64,000 bases of DNA from Poritiphilus sp965212595 (GTDB lineage: Bacteria > Bacteroidota > Bacteroidia > Flavobacteriales > Flavobacteriaceae): assembly GCA_965212595.1 (NCBI GenBank), contig CBDBVE010000024.1, forward strand, positions 248,001 to 312,000. Direction: 5' to 3'. Under the pieces are notes generated by a model that made no database searches, was not told the DNA's origin, and was given only the letters and a program-made list of their open reading frames with translations. How positions within the stretch are numbered: the first letter of the stretch is position 1; every line of letters begins with the position of its first letter. Position numbers and translations under genes: made by a program. Below, in pieces: positions 36,184-46,022 of this stretch.

Positions 36184-37017
36184 ATGTCTAATATCAGCAA
36201 GCAGATTAAAAGAGTTGCACAAGAAGGGCTAAAATCTACCTACCAAAAAGTTATGGTCCCTAAAAGCGGTGAAAAAAACATTTTGTTTATCGTGGGTAGT
36301 CAGCGTAGTGGAACTACGATGCTTTCTGACATTTTCGACAAAGATCTCAATATCAAGGTGTATAGAGAAGTTAGCAAGCTCTCTACAAAACATCACACCA
36401 AGAGAAGATTAGATTCTTTCGATTCCGTGGCAAAAGAGATTAATAAAAACAGGGTTAAGTCTATAGTTGCCAAACCACTGGTTGAGTCCCAGAATATAGA
36501 TAAGCTTTTGGCCTACTTTGAAAATGCCAAGGCCTTATGGGTTTTCAGGGATTATAAAGATATTGTTGCCTCCAATCTTAAGAAATTTGGTGATAGGAAC
36601 GGAATAAACAATCTTAAACACATCTACGAAAAAACACCTAATAATTACAGATCAGACCGAGTTTCTGACCAAACCTATGAAATCATAAGTAGGTACTATT
36701 CCGAAGATATGTCACCATGGGATGCGGCAGCACTTTCGTGGTACGCCAGAAACATACTCTTTTTTGAAAGAGCGTTGGAAGGTTATCCAAGGGTGCGAAT
36801 GTGCAAATACGAAGACCTGGTTGCAGCTCCTGAAAAGACAATGCATTCAATTTACAGTTTCATGGGTGCGGATTTTCCTAAAAAGAAGATTTTTTCTGAG
36901 GTACATCAGGGATCTGTTCGCAAAGGAAATCAGGTTCAACTCTCTCCAGAAGTCGAAGCACTTTGTCAAAAAATGCTCGAACAGCTCGATGCCGTATACG
37001 GAAAGCAACAAAATTAA
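36184..37017 (+). CDS. Sulfotransferase family protein
   Basis: The protein has 277 residues. ILFIVGSQRSGTTMLSD (33-49) is the PAPS 5'-loop, ALWVFRDYKDIVASNLKKF the 3'-phosphate motif, and VRMCKYEDLVAAPEKTM the late conserved segment. It differs clearly from the neighbouring sulfotransferase, so it probably acts on another position or sugar. It starts 36 bp after that gene on the same strand. No signal peptide is present; it is a cytoplasmic enzyme. Confidence 0.87.
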   Translation: MSNISKQIKRVAQEGLKSTYQKVMVPKSGEKNILFIVGSQRSGTTMLSDIFDKDLNIKVYREVSKLSTKHHTKRRLDSFDSVAKEINKNRVKSIVAKPLVESQNIDKLLAYFENAKALWVFRDYKDIVASNLKKFGDRNGINNLKHIYEKTPNNYRSDRVSDQTYEIISRYYSEDMSPWDAAALSWYARNILFFERALEGYPRVRMCKYEDLVAAPEKTMHSIYSFMGADFPKKKIFSEVHQGSVRKGNQVQLSPEVEALCQKMLEQLDAVYGKQQN

Positions 37018-37477
37018 CTCAATCTGACCTCGTTCAGTGACGTACAAAAACTGTTGGAAATATGTTAGAAATTTCCTGTTAAATGCTTGTTTTAAAGCAA
37101 AGTATCCCGGCTAACTTCCTGCCGTAAATAGCCTTTAGATTTTTTCTTCACCTTCGTGTTTTCGCAGCTCTATTTAGGAATTTTAGGACACTTTATGCAG
37201 TTCATCGAATTTATTCTTAAAATTATGTTAAAGCGCTCGGTATCCATGATCCAAAATAAGAGCTTTCCCGTAAAGTAAACCAACGACCAGACTGCATTTT
37301 AGCTAGGTACTTGTTGATAATACGTTAACAATTTTCTTTTCGCAAAGAATCTCGAGACCACTTCGTGCTTAATTTTGCAAAATATGCAGTTCATCGAAAA
37401 AATAATAATTTTTGTCGATGATGGGAAGTTATAAATAAATGAAGCTAACAAGAACTGGAAAATTTATTACGTAACCT
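37018..37477 (+). promoter_or_regulatory. 460-bp gap with duplicated 16-bp motif before the beta-helix lipoprotein
   Basis: No gene is seen. TATGCAGTTCATCGAA occurs at 37194-37209 and again at 37383-37398, 189 bp apart, each with CTTCGTG shortly upstream. The second copy follows TAATTTTG (37370-37377), a TAnnTTTG match. This looks like a duplicated promoter or operator segment. Confidence 0.45.
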
Positions 37478-40400
37478 ATGAAAATGCTGATTGCCCGAAT
37501 CTACCGCCTAGCACTTTTTGTTTTACTATCGTTAACACTTATTATCTCCTGTTCAAAGGATAATGACATCCTTCAGGACGCCATTTTCGAACAAGAGAAT
37601 GCTCCTGTAGACTCCCAGGATAGTGCAGATGAGAATTCTGAAGCGGAAGAAGAGGAAGAAGAAACTCCAGATGAGACCACTGATGAAGAGGAGACGGAGG
37701 AAGAGCAAACCGATGAGGATTCTTCCAATATGGAGGAAGAGTTTGAAAGCAGGACGACAACTTTCTCACCCATGCACGATGCTCATGTGCAGGATGGCAA
37801 AGGTTTCAACCAATCTGTAATGCGTTTAGATAATGAGGAAAGAACCAGTTACTTGTTGTTCAACCTTAGTCAGATAGACAGCATTGGCGGAACTATAACC
37901 GACGCGGTTTTTCAATTTACAGTTAACGCTGATGAGGGTGACGGCGAAATCGTCATATATAAAGGCCTTTCAAATGATTGGACTGAGGATAGTATTGGCG
38001 CGGGTAACACTCCTGAGATTGACATCCCACTCGGTTCCATTAATAAGGAATACAAGTTGGGTATTACAGAAAATGTTATTCTAAGCGCTTCCGATCTTAT
38101 TCCGGAGCAGACCACGCTTATCCTCTCACATGAAACCGGTAATGACCTGGCTATCGCCTCAAAAGAACATCCATCAGAAGATGGCCCTAAACTAATTGTG
38201 ACCTACAATGCTCCCACGAGCGCGGAAGAAATTGTACCTGATCAGGGCGATACGGGTGACGGCACTATAGAAGATGATGCCAATAACGGTGGAAACCAGG
38301 ACGAGGGTACGTCTAACGGCAATGAAGCCCCGGTTGCAAATCTAAGTGCAAATCCTACCTCGGGAGAAGCTCCTTTAGAAGTTTCATTTACAGGGGATAC
38401 TTCCACCGATGATAAAAGCATAACAAAATATTCCTGGAACTTTAAAGATGGTAGTTTCTCTTCAGAAGCGAACCCAACTCACACTTTTACAGAAGGTGGT
38501 ACGTACAATGTAAAACTGACTGTAGAAGACGAAGATGGCCTGGAAGCCAGTAAGAACATCACCATTACCGTAGACGGGCCACAGAATGCAGCTCCGGTGG
38601 CGAAGATCTCAGCAACACCAAAGACAGGTACTGTACCGCTTGAGGTTGCCTTTAAAGGAGATGATTCTACAGATGACAAGGCCATCACCAAATATTCATG
38701 GAACTTTAGAGATGGAAATTTCTCTTCAGAAGCAAACCCAACTCACACCTATGAGCAGGTAGGTACTTACAAAGCAAAGCTTACCGTTGAGGATGAAAAA
38801 GGATTAACTTCAGTTGCAACAGTAACTATAACCGTTGAGTCCCCGAATAACGAAGCGCCAGTAGCCCGTGCAAGTGGTACTCCTACCAGCGGAACTGCAC
38901 CTTTAGATGTTGCATTCAAAGGAAACACTTCAACAGATGATAAGGAAATCACAAAGTATACCTGGGATTTCAAAGATGGTGATACATCATCAGCCAAAAA
39001 CCCTACACATACATTTACTGCGCCAGGTACTTATAAGGTGTCTTTGACCGTAGAAGACGAAGAAGGCGAAGAAGATACCGCCATTGTAAATATTACAGTT
39101 AACGGAACAAATAATGAAGCCCCAACGGCTGTAGCCAAGGCGACTCCTAATAGTGGCGAAGCGCCATTGACAGTACAATTTAACGCCAATAGCTCATCAG
39201 ATGATGAAGGTATCGCAAGTTATCACTGGGATTTTGGAACAAGCAACCCGGCTTCAAATAAAAACCCCAGCAGGACATTCAACGAGCCGGGAGAATACGA
39301 AGTGACCCTTACCGTTACAGATGACGAGGGGCTTGAAGACACTGATACAGTTACTGTAACCGTTACCGGTAGCGGCGGCGGTGGCGGCGGTGGCGGCGGT
39401 GGAGGTAATTATCCTCCGGGTCATGTATTGGCATCGTCATTTGGGTATAATGCGAATAACGCAACTGAGGCCTTTCAGGATGCCATAAAATCTAACAGCA
39501 ATTATATTGTAATTGATAAGCAAAGCGGACCATGGATTATTGAGCCGTCTAGATTCTTTAGCATTAGCAATAAGACGATTTTCTTTGAACCCGGGGTGGT
39601 CTTAAAAGCCAAATCAGGGGCTTACGGGCACATTTATGACGTGATGTTCAATTTCTACAACGGTAGCAACCTTGAGATTATTGGTTATGGCGCCACGCTG
39701 CAAATGAACAAGAACGAATACAACAACGGAGAATGGAGACACGCCATGAAGTTAGACGGGTGTACGAATGTTACCGTTAAAGGGTTTGACATCAAAGATA
39801 GTGGCGGCGATGGTATTAACATCAATAGTGGCGGTAACGGCTTTTCAAAAGATATCACCATTGAAGATGTAGTTTGTTCTAACAACCGCAGAATGGGACT
39901 AACGGTGACCAGTGGCCAAAATATATGGGTAAGAAATTCTGAATTCAGAAATTCGAAGGGTACGGCGCCAGAAGCAGGTGTTGACCTGGAGCCGAATAAA
40001 GCAAGTGATCGTTTGGTGAATATTAACTTTATCAATTGTAAGTTTATAGGAAATGATGCAGCAGGCTTTACCATTGGGACACTTAAAATGACCAGTGCCT
40101 CAACACCTATAAGCGTTGTGGTCAAAAACAGCTCTTTCAGCAATAATGCCGTATCTCCGCCATCGGGAAAACCAAGTACAGAAATAAATATAAATCAGGG
40201 ATTGGATAGCAATCCTGTAAAAGGGTCTGTACTCTTTGATAATATTACGTTTAACGGAAGTTCGAAAAGACTCTTCTTTAGTAGAAAATCTGACAAAGCC
40301 TTCCATGTTACTTTTAGGAATTGTACAGCGAATAACGTAATTACCTCTGGGCAACATCCTCCGATAGAATTGGAGGCCAGAACCTCAACAAGTTCTCTAG

Positions 40401-40606
40401 GTGGATTTACCTTTGACAACTTTTATATACAATACACCAAAAATCAGCCTTTTATGAGGGTTAGCGCTCCTAATGGCTTCCCACTTAAGAATATTACCGG
40501 CACCTTTACGATAAAGGAGCCAAATGACAATCCTCTAGATTGGAACAATGGAGCTAGTCCGCAGGGTGGACAAAATGTGGATATTGATTATACACATATC
40601 AACTAG
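37478..40606 (+). CDS. Surface lipoprotein: CBM96-like, four PKD repeats, right-handed beta-helix
   Basis: The protein has 1042 residues. Lipobox LIISC gives Cys25. A very acidic linker (about 40-88) leads to a DNRLRE/CBM96-like domain (about 92-245; SPMHDAHVQDGKG, SYLLFNLS). Four PKD repeats (about 285-630) follow, with a poly-Gly hinge near 633-643, then a right-handed beta-helix (about 650-1040) with DSGGDGININ. Beta-helix proteins of this kind are often polysaccharide lyases, hydrolases or epimerases; catalysis is not proven here. It probably sits on the outer surface and binds or trims the sulfated polymer. The C-terminal helix is paralogous to the next, convergent gene. Confidence 0.85.
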   Translation: MKMLIARIYRLALFVLLSLTLIISCSKDNDILQDAIFEQENAPVDSQDSADENSEAEEEEEETPDETTDEEETEEEQTDEDSSNMEEEFESRTTTFSPMHDAHVQDGKGFNQSVMRLDNEERTSYLLFNLSQIDSIGGTITDAVFQFTVNADEGDGEIVIYKGLSNDWTEDSIGAGNTPEIDIPLGSINKEYKLGITENVILSASDLIPEQTTLILSHETGNDLAIASKEHPSEDGPKLIVTYNAPTSAEEIVPDQGDTGDGTIEDDANNGGNQDEGTSNGNEAPVANLSANPTSGEAPLEVSFTGDTSTDDKSITKYSWNFKDGSFSSEANPTHTFTEGGTYNVKLTVEDEDGLEASKNITITVDGPQNAAPVAKISATPKTGTVPLEVAFKGDDSTDDKAITKYSWNFRDGNFSSEANPTHTYEQVGTYKAKLTVEDEKGLTSVATVTITVESPNNEAPVARASGTPTSGTAPLDVAFKGNTSTDDKEITKYTWDFKDGDTSSAKNPTHTFTAPGTYKVSLTVEDEEGEEDTAIVNITVNGTNNEAPTAVAKATPNSGEAPLTVQFNANSSSDDEGIASYHWDFGTSNPASNKNPSRTFNEPGEYEVTLTVTDDEGLEDTDTVTVTVTGSGGGGGGGGGGGNYPPGHVLASSFGYNANNATEAFQDAIKSNSNYIVIDKQSGPWIIEPSRFFSISNKTIFFEPGVVLKAKSGAYGHIYDVMFNFYNGSNLEIIGYGATLQMNKNEYNNGEWRHAMKLDGCTNVTVKGFDIKDSGGDGININSGGNGFSKDITIEDVVCSNNRRMGLTVTSGQNIWVRNSEFRNSKGTAPEAGVDLEPNKASDRLVNINFINCKFIGNDAAGFTIGTLKMTSASTPISVVVKNSSFSNNAVSPPSGKPSTEININQGLDSNPVKGSVLFDNITFNGSSKRLFFSRKSDKAFHVTFRNCTANNVITSGQHPPIELEARTSTSSLGGFTFDNFYIQYTKNQPFMRVSAPNGFPLKNITGTFTIKEPNDNPLDWNNGASPQGGQNVDIDYTHIN
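39374..39400 (+). repeat. Three exact tandem copies of a 9-bp unit
   Basis: GGCGGCGGT is repeated three times, followed by GGAGGT, encoding the poly-Gly hinge between the PKD repeats and the beta-helix. Slippage here would change hinge length without breaking the frame. Confidence 0.85.
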
Positions 40607-40637
40607 AAAGAATAATTTTTGAAGTATACTCGGAAGT

Positions 40638-40668
40638 CGCCATTTCATTTAAAATGGCGGCTTTTTTT
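40638..40668. terminator. Terminator between the two beta-helix genes
   Basis: CGCCATTT (40638-40645) pairs with AAATGGCG (40652-40659) and is followed by a T7 run, stopping the rightward lipoprotein gene. The minus-strand gene ends 9 bp beyond, so leftward use is possible but lacks a strong T tract. Confidence 0.75.
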
Positions 40669-40676
40669 GTGGTAAA

Positions 40677-41933
40677 CTATGGCTTTATCCCAATAATTTG
40701 TAAGTCAACTCCGATATTTTTGGTCTTATCATAATTCAAATATTCGAAATCTTCAACTGAAGTTTCTCGGGTTGTAATATTTCCACTGATGTCTCGCAAA
40801 TGGCGAAGCGTACCCCGTCTAGACCCCTGAACGGTGATCACGGGTTCTTTAAGGTCATAATCTAAAAAAAGGTCTTTAAAATGTAATCCCCCGACATCAA
40901 CCACTTCCCTGTAATGCGGCACTTCTAAATATATAGCAGGTCCTTTACTTCCCAATCGAATATTTTTGGCTGCGCAATTGATAAAGTCTACACTAAAGCT
41001 TTCGGCGTTTTTTTGCGCATAAAGCATCCCCCATTTCGAATTGCTAATCAGGCAATTCTCAAAGACTACAGACCCCTTCACCGGATCCAGCTTATTTGCA
41101 CGTATAAAAATTTCAGCCGGAGGTTTGGGGTTTTCCGGCGAGAAGTTACCACTCAAAAAACAATCTTTAAAAGTAACACTGACAGGTTCGGAGCCTGAGG
41201 TGAGTTTTCCTAAAGCGATTTTGATACCTGCATGAAAATTGTTTGTAAAGGTGCAATTTTCGAATACTACATTACAGATAACCTCCTCGGCCAAGTCTGG
41301 CTCTATGTCTACTCCTGCCCCGGGAAGGGTTCCGTTGGTTTCGGTAAACACAGAGTTAGAAACATGAACATTTTTTCCGCTTACTATAGAAATTCCTTGC
41401 CTTTTATTATTTATAGACTTAATATTTCCAAGCCTGATATCTTCTGAAAACATGACTTTTTCACTACGGCCAATGCTTATTCCGTCTCCCCCACTATCCC
41501 TCAAGGTTAAATTTTCAATGAGTACATTCTTACAACCTCTCAGGCGTATGACATGTCGCCATTCGCCATCTGTATACTCGGCTTTATTCATTGCCAATAC
41601 ATTGTTTTTCCCAAGAATTTGAATGTTCTCGCAATCTATAAATTTGAGTAAGGCCTGCGAAGTCCTCGGATAAGCACCTGCTAATGCTCTGAGTTCAACT
41701 CCCTCTTCAAGAAGTATAACCTTATTGTTTATTCCTATGAATTTCATCGGTTTCAGAATCCATGGTTCGTCCTGCAGGTCGATAATCAAAGTGTCATTAT
41801 CAGATTTCATAGCAGAAACCAGCGCCTTGCTTGGATTCTCAAAACCATAGGACGAAACTTTTATAGTTTGAGCACTAAGGCAAGAGCCTGCCGTCATCAT
41901 AAATACGAATAAAACAAGATTTAGTATTCTCAT
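40677..41933 (-). CDS. Exported right-handed beta-helix protein, short paralog
   Basis: The protein has 418 residues with a signal peptide ending SCLSAQ. The body is one parallel beta-helix, colinear with the C-terminal third of the convergent lipoprotein. Both share an EWRH segment (here DGEWRHVIRLRGCKNV), then DSGGDGI, GAGVDIEP/EAGVDLEP and LDPVKGSVVFENC/SNPVKGSVLFDNI. It lacks the CBM96-like, PKD and hinge regions. The likely cellular location is the periplasm or, if lipidated, a membrane. The pair may act on the same polymer from two sides of the outer membrane. Lyase or epimerase activity is a guess from the fold. Confidence 0.82.
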   Translation of the reverse strand: MRILNLVLFVFMMTAGSCLSAQTIKVSSYGFENPSKALVSAMKSDNDTLIIDLQDEPWILKPMKFIGINNKVILLEEGVELRALAGAYPRTSQALLKFIDCENIQILGKNNVLAMNKAEYTDGEWRHVIRLRGCKNVLIENLTLRDSGGDGISIGRSEKVMFSEDIRLGNIKSINNKRQGISIVSGKNVHVSNSVFTETNGTLPGAGVDIEPDLAEEVICNVVFENCTFTNNFHAGIKIALGKLTSGSEPVSVTFKDCFLSGNFSPENPKPPAEIFIRANKLDPVKGSVVFENCLISNSKWGMLYAQKNAESFSVDFINCAAKNIRLGSKGPAIYLEVPHYREVVDVGGLHFKDLFLDYDLKEPVITVQGSRRGTLRHLRDISGNITTRETSVEDFEYLNYDKTKNIGVDLQIIGIKP

Positions 41934-42282
41934 AATTGAACAAACACTTGTAAGAAAGGTAAAATTAGTGATTTCTGCTGTTCTCAGCTTAGAAGCCCGA
42001 CATAAAGCGAGAATGGATGGACAAAGTCTTTGGAGTAGGCCATTTATCGTTTTTTTTTATACGGATTAATTGAAAATATCGGCATTAAGCGGAAGTTTTG
42101 GCATCTTTGCCCGGCTATTAGCACCTGCTAAGGCCATTTTAAGATCTTTGAATGCTGCTTGTATTATTTTAAAAATGGCGACCAAATTTGAACCAATTGT
42201 CTTTAATTTGCGTTTAATCTAAAGAGGAGCTAAGTTCTGGGACCATTTGTGAATTGTACTTCACCTTTACCTACTTCCAATT
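41934..42282. other. 349-bp divergent promoter region
   Basis: No gene is seen. It serves the minus-strand beta-helix gene and the plus-strand glycosyltransferase-wzy pair. It contains one copy of a 41-nt block shared with the wzx upstream region (listed separately). Confidence 0.45.
42070..42110 (+). promoter_or_regulatory. Shared 41-nt upstream block, copy 1
   Basis: The block begins TTGAAAATAT and ends CATCTTTGC, a near match to the -7 box. Compared without gaps to 44575-44615, 31 of 41 bases agree. It lies 172 nt before the glycosyltransferase start. It is probably a promoter or operator shared by the two transcripts. Confidence 0.5.
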
Positions 42283-43389
42283 ATGACCAAGAAAACGATT
42301 GCTTTTATTACCATTGGACTTAATTCTGGAGGCGCAGAGCGCGTGGTTAGCACACTTAGCAATGAGCTCACTAAGTCATACAATGTTGTTATCATAACCT
42401 TGAAGACCACGCCAATATTCTATCCTTTAGATCCTAACATCAAGGTGGTTCATTGCGCTGATGTACTCAAGCCAAGCAAAAATAGTTTTGATGCCATAAA
42501 AAGTAATTATAAGCTCTATAAGGAAATAAAAAAACAACTACGACACCACCATGCCGATCTGTGCATTGGCTTTGTAACAACTCCAAATATTTTGGCGACA
42601 CTTGCATCGCGTTCCCTGGGAATTCCGGTTATTATCAGCGAGCGCAACAATCCGTTTATGGAAGATGTTAAGCTATCCAAGTTCTGGAAAATCTTGAGGC
42701 GTTTTGTTTATCCCCGGGCAGATTTCACCGTGGTACAAACCGAATTGATACAAAGTTTCTTTGCCAGGAACATTGACAGTAGGAGACTCAAGATCATTCC
42801 AAACCCAATTAACCCGGATTTTGATTCAGGTATTACGATACCTAAAGAGAATATTGTTTTAAACGTGGGTAGGCTTTCAGATCAAAAAGCGCAAGATACC
42901 CTTATACGCAGCTTTGCAAATCTTGACGCCCCAGACTGGCAACTACATATTGCCGGTGAAGGTGAAAACAGGGAAAAGCTTGAAAATCTCATTGAGGAAC
43001 TCAATGTAAAAGATAGGGTCTTCCTTTTGGGCAGGACAGACGCTATTCAATCGCTTTATCAAAAAAGCAAGATCTTTGCTTTTACCTCTTTGTATGAAGG
43101 ATTTCCTAATGCCTTGATGGAAGGACTTTATTTTGGATTAGCCTGTGTCTCTACAGACTGTCCATCTGGGCCATCAGAGCTCATAGAGAACAATAAAAAT
43201 GGAATACTAATTCCGGTGGGAGGGCAAGCCGAGCTGGAAAAATCCTTACAAGGCTTGATAGACGATCCTATGGCTCGAGAACGTCTTGGGAAGGCTGCCA
43301 GGAAAACAATGGAATCCTATGATTCTGAAAGTATCACTAAAGAATGGTTGGGTCTAATACAAAATCTTATTAAATTAAGAAATGATTGA
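42283..43389 (+). CDS. Family 4-type glycosyltransferase
   Basis: The protein has 368 residues in a GT-B fold. The N-terminal domain starts with IAFITIGLNSGGAERVV. The C-terminal donor-binding domain has NVGRLSDQKAQDTLI and FTSLYEGFPNALMEGLYFG (the E-x7-E motif of GT4), followed by GPSELIENNKNGILIPV. It adds a sugar to the lipid-linked repeat unit on the cytoplasmic side. It overlaps the start of the wzy gene by 8 bp (AATGATTGA). Donor and acceptor cannot be read from the sequence. Confidence 0.9.
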   Translation: MTKKTIAFITIGLNSGGAERVVSTLSNELTKSYNVVIITLKTTPIFYPLDPNIKVVHCADVLKPSKNSFDAIKSNYKLYKEIKKQLRHHHADLCIGFVTTPNILATLASRSLGIPVIISERNNPFMEDVKLSKFWKILRRFVYPRADFTVVQTELIQSFFARNIDSRRLKIIPNPINPDFDSGITIPKENIVLNVGRLSDQKAQDTLIRSFANLDAPDWQLHIAGEGENREKLENLIEELNVKDRVFLLGRTDAIQSLYQKSKIFAFTSLYEGFPNALMEGLYFGLACVSTDCPSGPSELIENNKNGILIPVGGQAELEKSLQGLIDDPMARERLGKAARKTMESYDSESITKEWLGLIQNLIKLRND

Positions 43390-44495
43390 AAAATTATTAA
43401 AATATACCATTCTCGCCCTCTTTGTCTTGAATTTGCCAACCATAGGGCTTTTTTACTCTGGGTCCGGTAATTGGAACCGTACTGAGTTATTTTTCTTTCA
43501 TACTTATCGCAGTCTATTATTTTCTTTACGGGCTTGGGAAACCTAACTTCTGGTTGATTTATGTTGGGCTAGCTTATTACATAATATCAGGTATCCAAAT
43601 TTATAATGGTCTCGAAGAAGATCTCATACTGCAGATCGCCAAGTATCTTATTTTAGTGATTTTTGGCAATGAATTCTTTAGAAGAATAACCACTAAGGAA
43701 ATAACCGTATTTCTATTAATTGGCGCATTTAGTATTATCATTAACGCCTTGGTTTTTCCTGATAGGCTGGGTAGATCCAGTGGGTTTTATGTTAACCCTA
43801 ACAGTGCTGGTTATGTATGTCTATTAGGCTACGGCTTGTCTTATGCATTAGGCAAGAGATCCACCAAAATAACATTTCAGTTGATTTTTTCGATTGCCGG
43901 ATTCCTGACCTTCTCGAGAACTTTTCTTATTCTCTGGGTGCTTACCAACCTTATCTCATTAAAGATCAGCACAAAGAATATTAGGGTGCTGGGTATAGGC
44001 GTTGCAGTATTGCTATCCATTTTTATATTTGGTGAGCTGCTAAACATAGGCGGCAAACGTTTTGATATGTTTAGTGCAGTACTCAGCAGTGAAAGATCTG
44101 CTTCCTCCCTGCAACAAGATTCGAGACCCGAAACATGGGCCAAATTCTACGATGAAATTATGGACAACCCTATTCTTGGTGGCGGGTATGGCAAGTTTCA
44201 AAAAAATGGAGTTCACGGACAGGGTTCACACAATACCTATCTCCTTATTATAGGGGAGTCTGGGATAATCCCTTTTGTTTTGTTCATTGTTTTTTGCCTG
44301 TACCTTCTCTTCAGCTCCTATAAAATATTTGGACTGGATCCCTCACTTTTTATGGGCTGTATAATTCTGGTGATGTATTTACTAACAACGCATAATTTCT
44401 TTGATAGCTACGTAAAAATTAGTACTACACTTTTTCTTTTTAATAAAATCAGGGCATTACAAACCGGCGATCGCAAAGTAGTACAATTAAGTTGA
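43382..44495 (+). CDS. Wzy-type O-antigen/polysaccharide polymerase, frame interrupted
   Basis: The ATG at 43382 starts MIEKLLKYTILALFVLNLPT, a good first membrane helix, but this frame stops at about 43550. The remaining protein is in the next frame, including GTVLSYFSFILIAVYYFLYG just before the first possible start at 43554. Removing one G from the GGG or GG at 43460-43467 restores a single protein of about 370 residues with ten or so helices. It carries GRSSGFYVNPNSAGYV and the periplasmic-loop motif GGGYGKF...GQGSHNTYLLIIGE of the O-antigen ligase/polymerase family. It polymerises repeat units in the periplasm. Overlap with the glycosyltransferase supports the 43382 start. Confidence 0.82.
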
Positions 44496-44574
44496 TATGC
44501 ATGGTCTTACTTAACGGTTTTCACCCGCTATCATCTCCCAAATTCTTCATTCATCGACTTAAATTACAATTTGA

Positions 44575-44615
44575 TTGAAAATATAGGCAGGGAAGCGCAG
44601 TTTTATCATCTTTGC
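44575..44615 (+). promoter_or_regulatory. Shared 41-nt upstream block, copy 2
   Basis: It agrees at 31 of 41 positions with 42070-42110 and also starts TTGAAAATAT and ends CATCTTTGC. It lies 69 nt before the wzx-like start. Confidence 0.5.
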
Positions 44616-44684
44616 AATCAGGTTTACATTGCAAACCGCTTACCTGGCGATTCGTTTAGTCACAGATTTTGATAACGGCAAATT

Positions 44685-46022
44685 TTGATTAAGAAACTAA
44701 CTGAAAAAATAATTCCACTATTTAAAAATACAGTCTTCCAGAATGTAATTTTGGTAAGTGGAATTACGCTGTTAATTAAATTCGTTAGCCTCTTTAAGGA
44801 GAGCTTAATTGCGGCTAATTTTGGATTATCACAGGTGCTAGACACCTTCCTGATTGCCATGATAATTCCCGGGTTTGTAAATGCGGTTTTCCTGGGATCT
44901 TTTAAGAACGTCTTTATTCCTAATTACATCGCAGAACAAAAAACAGGGAACAAAATAGGCTCCTTTCAGGCTACAGGTTTTGTGCTTACTTTTCTTGTAT
45001 CGCTATTTTTTGTGCTCGTATCTTATTTGTCAACAGACGTATTTTTGGAATATATTTTTCCCGGCCATGAAGAGAACTTTTACGCGCTTATCAGAGAGCA
45101 GTTGAACTATGTTTTACCCTGCATTTTATTCTGGGGGCTCTCTTCGTTACTAGGAGGTTTATTAAATATTAATGACGAGTTTAGGCTGTCTACCTTTGCC
45201 AATATTATGGTGCCTGCCACCATTATTATTTGCTTGTTCTTTTTTAAAGATTACTTCGGAACAAACGTGCTGGCAATAGCCACACTTATAGGATCTTCCC
45301 TGTCTTTTCTGTACTTGCTTCTGATCTCGCAGTGGAAAAGAATCCTACAATTTGCAAAGCCAGATTTAGCCAATTCAAATGCGCGCTTAATGCTGGCCCA
45401 GGTTCCCGCTAAAGTATCTTCAAGTTTTCTGTCAGGGCTGCACAATGTCATTAATTCTTTTTTTGCTGCGCAACTCATCGTAGGATCAATATCTGCTTTA
45501 AACTACGGTATCAAAATTCCAATGTTCGCAGTCGGAATTATAGTTTTGGGATTATCTAATGTACTACTTCCTTACTTCTCAAAACAAGTGATTTCAAACA
45601 AAGCTAAGGCCTATCAGACGCTCTTTAGGTTGTTGAAAACCTTATTTGCCGGGGCAGCTGTGGTGGCATTAATTGGCATCTTAGCTTCCGATTTTTTGGT
45701 TTCTTTGTTCTTTGAACGAAATGAGTTTAGTGCAGCAGACGCCGAAATCGTATCAAAAATTCAAAAAATAATTCTGATCTATTTACCGTTTAGGATCTGC
45801 GGGAGGTTATTAATTAGTTTCCTGACGAGTATCAATAAGAACAATTATCAAGCAATAGTGGCTTTGGCCAGTGTGATTCTGAACGTGATCTTAAATGTCA
45901 TTTTAATAGATTATTATGGTGTGTTTGGAATAGCAATCGCCACAACCATTGTTATCGCATTTAGGAACATTGCTTTATTCGCATTCACTTTAAGGCAATA
46001 CAAGTTGAGTAAAGTTGGTTAA
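44685..46022 (+). CDS. MurJ/Wzx-like lipid-linked oligosaccharide flippase
   Basis: The protein has 445 residues with about 12-14 membrane helices of the MOP/MurJ superfamily: ILVSGITLLIKFVSLFKESL, then ANFGLSQVLDTFLIAMIIPG (typical MurJ-like start), and YGIKIPMFAVGIIVLGLSNVL in the middle. In this locus it is the best candidate for the flippase that moves lipid-linked repeat units across the inner membrane before Wzy acts. The start is a TTG at 44685; the frame is closed by TAA four codons upstream and has no ATG. Confidence 0.85.
   Translation: MIKKLTEKIIPLFKNTVFQNVILVSGITLLIKFVSLFKESLIAANFGLSQVLDTFLIAMIIPGFVNAVFLGSFKNVFIPNYIAEQKTGNKIGSFQATGFVLTFLVSLFFVLVSYLSTDVFLEYIFPGHEENFYALIREQLNYVLPCILFWGLSSLLGGLLNINDEFRLSTFANIMVPATIIICLFFFKDYFGTNVLAIATLIGSSLSFLYLLLISQWKRILQFAKPDLANSNARLMLAQVPAKVSSSFLSGLHNVINSFFAAQLIVGSISALNYGIKIPMFAVGIIVLGLSNVLLPYFSKQVISNKAKAYQTLFRLLKTLFAGAAVVALIGILASDFLVSLFFERNEFSAADAEIVSKIQKIILIYLPFRICGRLLISFLTSINKNNYQAIVALASVILNVILNVILIDYYGVFGIAIATTIVIAFRNIALFAFTLRQYKLSKVG

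Noticed and set aside
37542..37773. Minus-strand Ser/Leu-rich reading frames
   Set aside because: They are the reverse of the acidic linker of the lipoprotein and have low complexity; shadows of the real gene.
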